Assembly: GCF_020697055.1 (NCBI RefSeq)
Contig: NZ_JAJFBP010000012.1
Span: 1-64,000, forward strand
Length of the DNA stretch: 64,000 nt
Source of the DNA: Panacagrimonas sp.
GTDB taxonomy: Bacteria > Pseudomonadota > Gammaproteobacteria > Nevskiales > Nevskiaceae
Direction: 5' to 3'
The notes below the pieces were generated by a model, which was not told the DNA's origin, made no database searches, and was given only the letters and a program-made list of their open reading frames with translations. The stretch's first letter is position 1. Each line of letters starts with the position of its first letter. Of the stretch, positions 62,412 to 64,000 are shown piece by piece. The translations under genes were made by a program, and so were the position numbers.

Positions 62412-62849
62412 ATGAAGCGGAGCGAGCATCAGACCGAGCTGGATCACGCCCTGGTCGCGGCTTATCGCGCAACGCGTTACCGCGTCTTCGCGTCGCCGCC
62501 CTTCGAGCTGAGGGTGGATCGGCCCAGCGCTGCGTTGAACACGCTGATGCAGACCGCCGGCGTGCGCGGCGCGGCGTTCATCACGGCCTGGAATCCGCTC
62601 GGGGAGACCCACGCGCCCGAATTCAACCGCCAACGGCAGGACGCGTTGCGCCAGGCGCTGCGCGACGGCGGCCTGCATTTCGTCGACGGGTTCGGCGCTC
62701 ATGCGGACGACGAGCGCCTGGGAGAGGAAGGCCTGCTGGTACTCGGACTGGACCGGCGTGCCGCCGGCGCGCTCGGCGCACGCTTCGAACAGAACGCGAT
62801 CCTGTGGAGCGGGAGCAACGCGATACCGCGCTTGATCCTGCTGCGCTGA
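62412..62849 (+). CDS. DUF3293 protein
   Basis: A 145-residue protein from ATG 62412 (MKRSEHQTELDHALVAAYRATRY). The conserved pieces FITAWNPLGETHAPEFNR and ALRDGGLHFVDGFGAHADD fit the small DUF3293 family of unknown function. No signal or TM. Its stop is 17 bases from the ppa stop in convergent orientation, and its start lies in the upstream region of the flavoprotein gene. Confidence 0.75.
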   Translation: MKRSEHQTELDHALVAAYRATRYRVFASPPFELRVDRPSAALNTLMQTAGVRGAAFITAWNPLGETHAPEFNRQRQDALRQALRDGGLHFVDGFGAHADDERLGEEGLLVLGLDRRAAGALGARFEQNAILWSGSNAIPRLILLR

Positions 62850-62866
62850 GCAACGCTCGCCGTGCT

Positions 62867-63415
62867 TCAGAACTTGGGCGCGATCGGCTCGGCCTTGAAG
62901 CGCGCGATGCTTTCGACGATCGCTTTCTTGGCGTCCTTGGGCCCGTGCCAGCCCTTGATCTTCACCCACTTGCCCTTCTCGAGATCCTTGTAGTGCTCGA
63001 AGAAGTGCGAGATCTGGTCGCGGACGATCGAGGACAGTGCGCGCACCGTTTCGACGTCGCTATAGAGGCGGCTGATCTTGTCGGTCGGCACGACCACGAG
63101 CTTTTCGTCGGTGCCGCTCTCGTCGTCCATCTCGAGCATGCCGATGGGACGGCAATTGATGATGCAGCCCGGGATCAGCTGCATCGGCATCATCACCAGC
63201 GCGTCGATCGGATCGCCGTCGCCGCCCAGCGTGTGCGGCACGTAACCGTAGTTGCACGGGTAGCGCATCGGCGTCGTCAGGAGACGGTCGACGAAGATCT
63301 GGCCGGACTCCTTGTCGACCTCGTACTTCACCGGCTCGCTGTTCATCGGGATCTCGATGACCACGTTGATGTCTTCGGGGACGTTCTTGCCGGTGGGGAC
63401 GAGTTCTAGTGACAT
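62867..63415 (-). CDS. ppa: Inorganic pyrophosphatase
   Basis: A 182-residue soluble family I enzyme that hydrolyses PPi to phosphate. The signature DGDPIDALV (near 66-74) follows RYPCNYGYVPHTLGG. It starts MSLELVPTGKNVPEDINVVIEIP and has the usual length. The C-terminal FFEHYKDLEKGKWVKIKGW region is typical. A TATAAT-like -10 on the minus strand (63456-63451) and the operator-like palindrome are upstream. It drives biosynthetic reactions forward. Confidence 0.96.
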   Translation of the reverse strand: MSLELVPTGKNVPEDINVVIEIPMNSEPVKYEVDKESGQIFVDRLLTTPMRYPCNYGYVPHTLGGDGDPIDALVMMPMQLIPGCIINCRPIGMLEMDDESGTDEKLVVVPTDKISRLYSDVETVRALSSIVRDQISHFFEHYKDLEKGKWVKIKGWHGPKDAKKAIVESIARFKAEPIAPKF

Positions 63416-63450
63416 CGGAGGGGCCTGCCTGGGAGTCGAAAACGGCGCGG

Positions 63451-63488
63451 ATTATATCGGCCGATCATGCTGCTTGTGCACTGCACAA
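63451..63488 (-). promoter_or_regulatory. ppa promoter region with palindrome TTGTGCA-C-TGCACAA
   Basis: On the minus strand, TATAAT (63456-63451) is a consensus -10 for ppa. Upstream, TTGTGCA (63474-63480) and TGCACAA (63482-63488) form a perfect 7-base inverted repeat about a single C, which would cover the -35 area. It could be an operator for ppa or for the divergent PA2169-type gene. Confidence 0.5.
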
Positions 63489-63642
63489 ACCGACCGTGGT
63501 GGCGGACCGGGGACGAGCGTAGTCTGCGCACGTTGCCCTGCCATGCCCGGACTCCCGCGCGGGTTGGTCACGAGGTCTCACGCGGCGGTTGCAGGCATGA
63601 ATTCCGGGCGCATCGGATCGTCTGGTCAAGGAGGGTCATGCC

Positions 63643-64000
63643 ATGAACACGGTGGACACGGTCACCATTCTCAATCGCCTCATCATCACGTCGAAGAACG
63701 GCGAAAGCGCACTGCGCAGCGCCGCCGACGAGGCGTGGCACGAGGAGTTGAAGCAGTCGCTATCCGAGTACGCGAGTTTCTTCGGCAAGGCCGCCGGCGA
63801 ATTGCAGGAGGAGGTGCGCAAGATCGGCGGGCGCCCGCGCGGGCTGGGCACGTTCGACAACACGCTGCACCGCACCTGGATGCACATCCGCGCCAAGGCA
63901 TCCGGTCGCAGGGAAGACATGATCCTGGATGACGTGGAACAGGACGAGTCGGAGGCGGATCTGATGTTCGCCGACGCGATCGAACACTGGGATACCCCGC
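63643..64000 (+). CDS. PA2169-family four-helix-bundle protein (3' end beyond window)
   Basis: An open protein of 119 residues within the window, from ATG 63643 preceded by AAGGAGGG seven bases upstream. The sequence (NTVDTVTILNRLIITSKNGES, then HEELKQSLSEYASFFGKAAGEL and GTFDNTLHRTWMHI) is the DUF2383/PA2169 family, predicted four-helix ferritin-like bundles found in stress contexts in Pseudomonas. Function not known. It runs to the window edge. Confidence 0.8.
   Translation, partial: MNTVDTVTILNRLIITSKNGESALRSAADEAWHEELKQSLSEYASFFGKAAGELQEEVRKIGGRPRGLGTFDNTLHRTWMHIRAKASGRREDMILDDVEQDESEADLMFADAIEHWDTP

Overview
The window comes from a high-GC proteobacterium. The gene order pyrC'-pyrB-ruvX-yqgE-gshB beside a type IV pilus Pil-Chp signalling locus is the arrangement known from Pseudomonas and relatives, so a gammaproteobacterium is most likely. 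A GTAGCCCGGAC-type REP doublet and TACAAT-like -10 boxes would suit a Xanthomonadales or Nevskiales relative, but genus cannot be fixed from the sequence alone. Genes are tightly packed, with many ATGA and GTGA stop/start overlaps.

Layout. 1-3.1 kb: the tail of an unidentified gene, a repeat-rich spacer, an exported hypothetical protein and pckA (PEP carboxykinase). 3.2-10.3 kb (minus strand): gshB, yqgE, ruvX, pyrB, a pseudo-dihydroorotase pyrC', then pilH and pilJ. 10.4-14.3 kb: a copper-radical-oxidase-like lipoprotein (plus), then gshA with two small downstream genes (minus). 14.5-22.2 kb (plus): pilG, pilI, a 2075-residue ChpA kinase and a ChpC-like CheW protein. 22.5-31.0 kb (plus): ferredoxin, an AddB/AddA-like nuclease-helicase pair, and a three-gene operon of fatty-acid desaturase, Coq4-like protein and DUF4166 protein. 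31-40 kb: zapE, a PlsC acyltransferase, xerD, dsbC, gor, a lipoprotein aminopeptidase, an ABC-2 exporter and a UDG-family protein. 40-45 kb: an RND efflux pump with a divergent TetR regulator. 45-49.8 kb: a LysR regulator divergent from cysD-cysNC-tauE (sulfate activation). 49.8-62.4 kb: an accessory oxidative-catabolism region with an enoyl-CoA hydratase, a stretch of decayed oxidoreductase genes, an Old Yellow Enzyme homologue, three tandem Baeyer-Villiger monooxygenases, a MalT-type LuxR regulator and a phytoene-desaturase-like flavoprotein. 62.4-64 kb: a DUF3293 gene, ppa, and the start of a PA2169-type gene.

How the parts work together. The Pil-Chp genes would form one phosphorelay controlling twitching and surface sensing, although pilH and pilJ are about 9 kb away from pilG-pilI-chpA-chpC and on the other strand. 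gshA, gshB and gor give glutathione synthesis and recycling. The BVMO/OYE/hydratase block looks like a pathway for oxidising cyclic or aliphatic ketones or enones, with the MalT-type protein as candidate regulator; this is inference. The least conventional items are an EF-Ts-type (TS-N/UBA) domain fused in frame to YqgE, the desaturase-Coq4-like-DUF4166 operon, the triple BVMO array beside oxidoreductase wreckage, a complete set of copper-radical-oxidase ligands in a lipoprotein, a 57-residue Cys/His protein coupled to gshA, and several unexplained inverted repeats.
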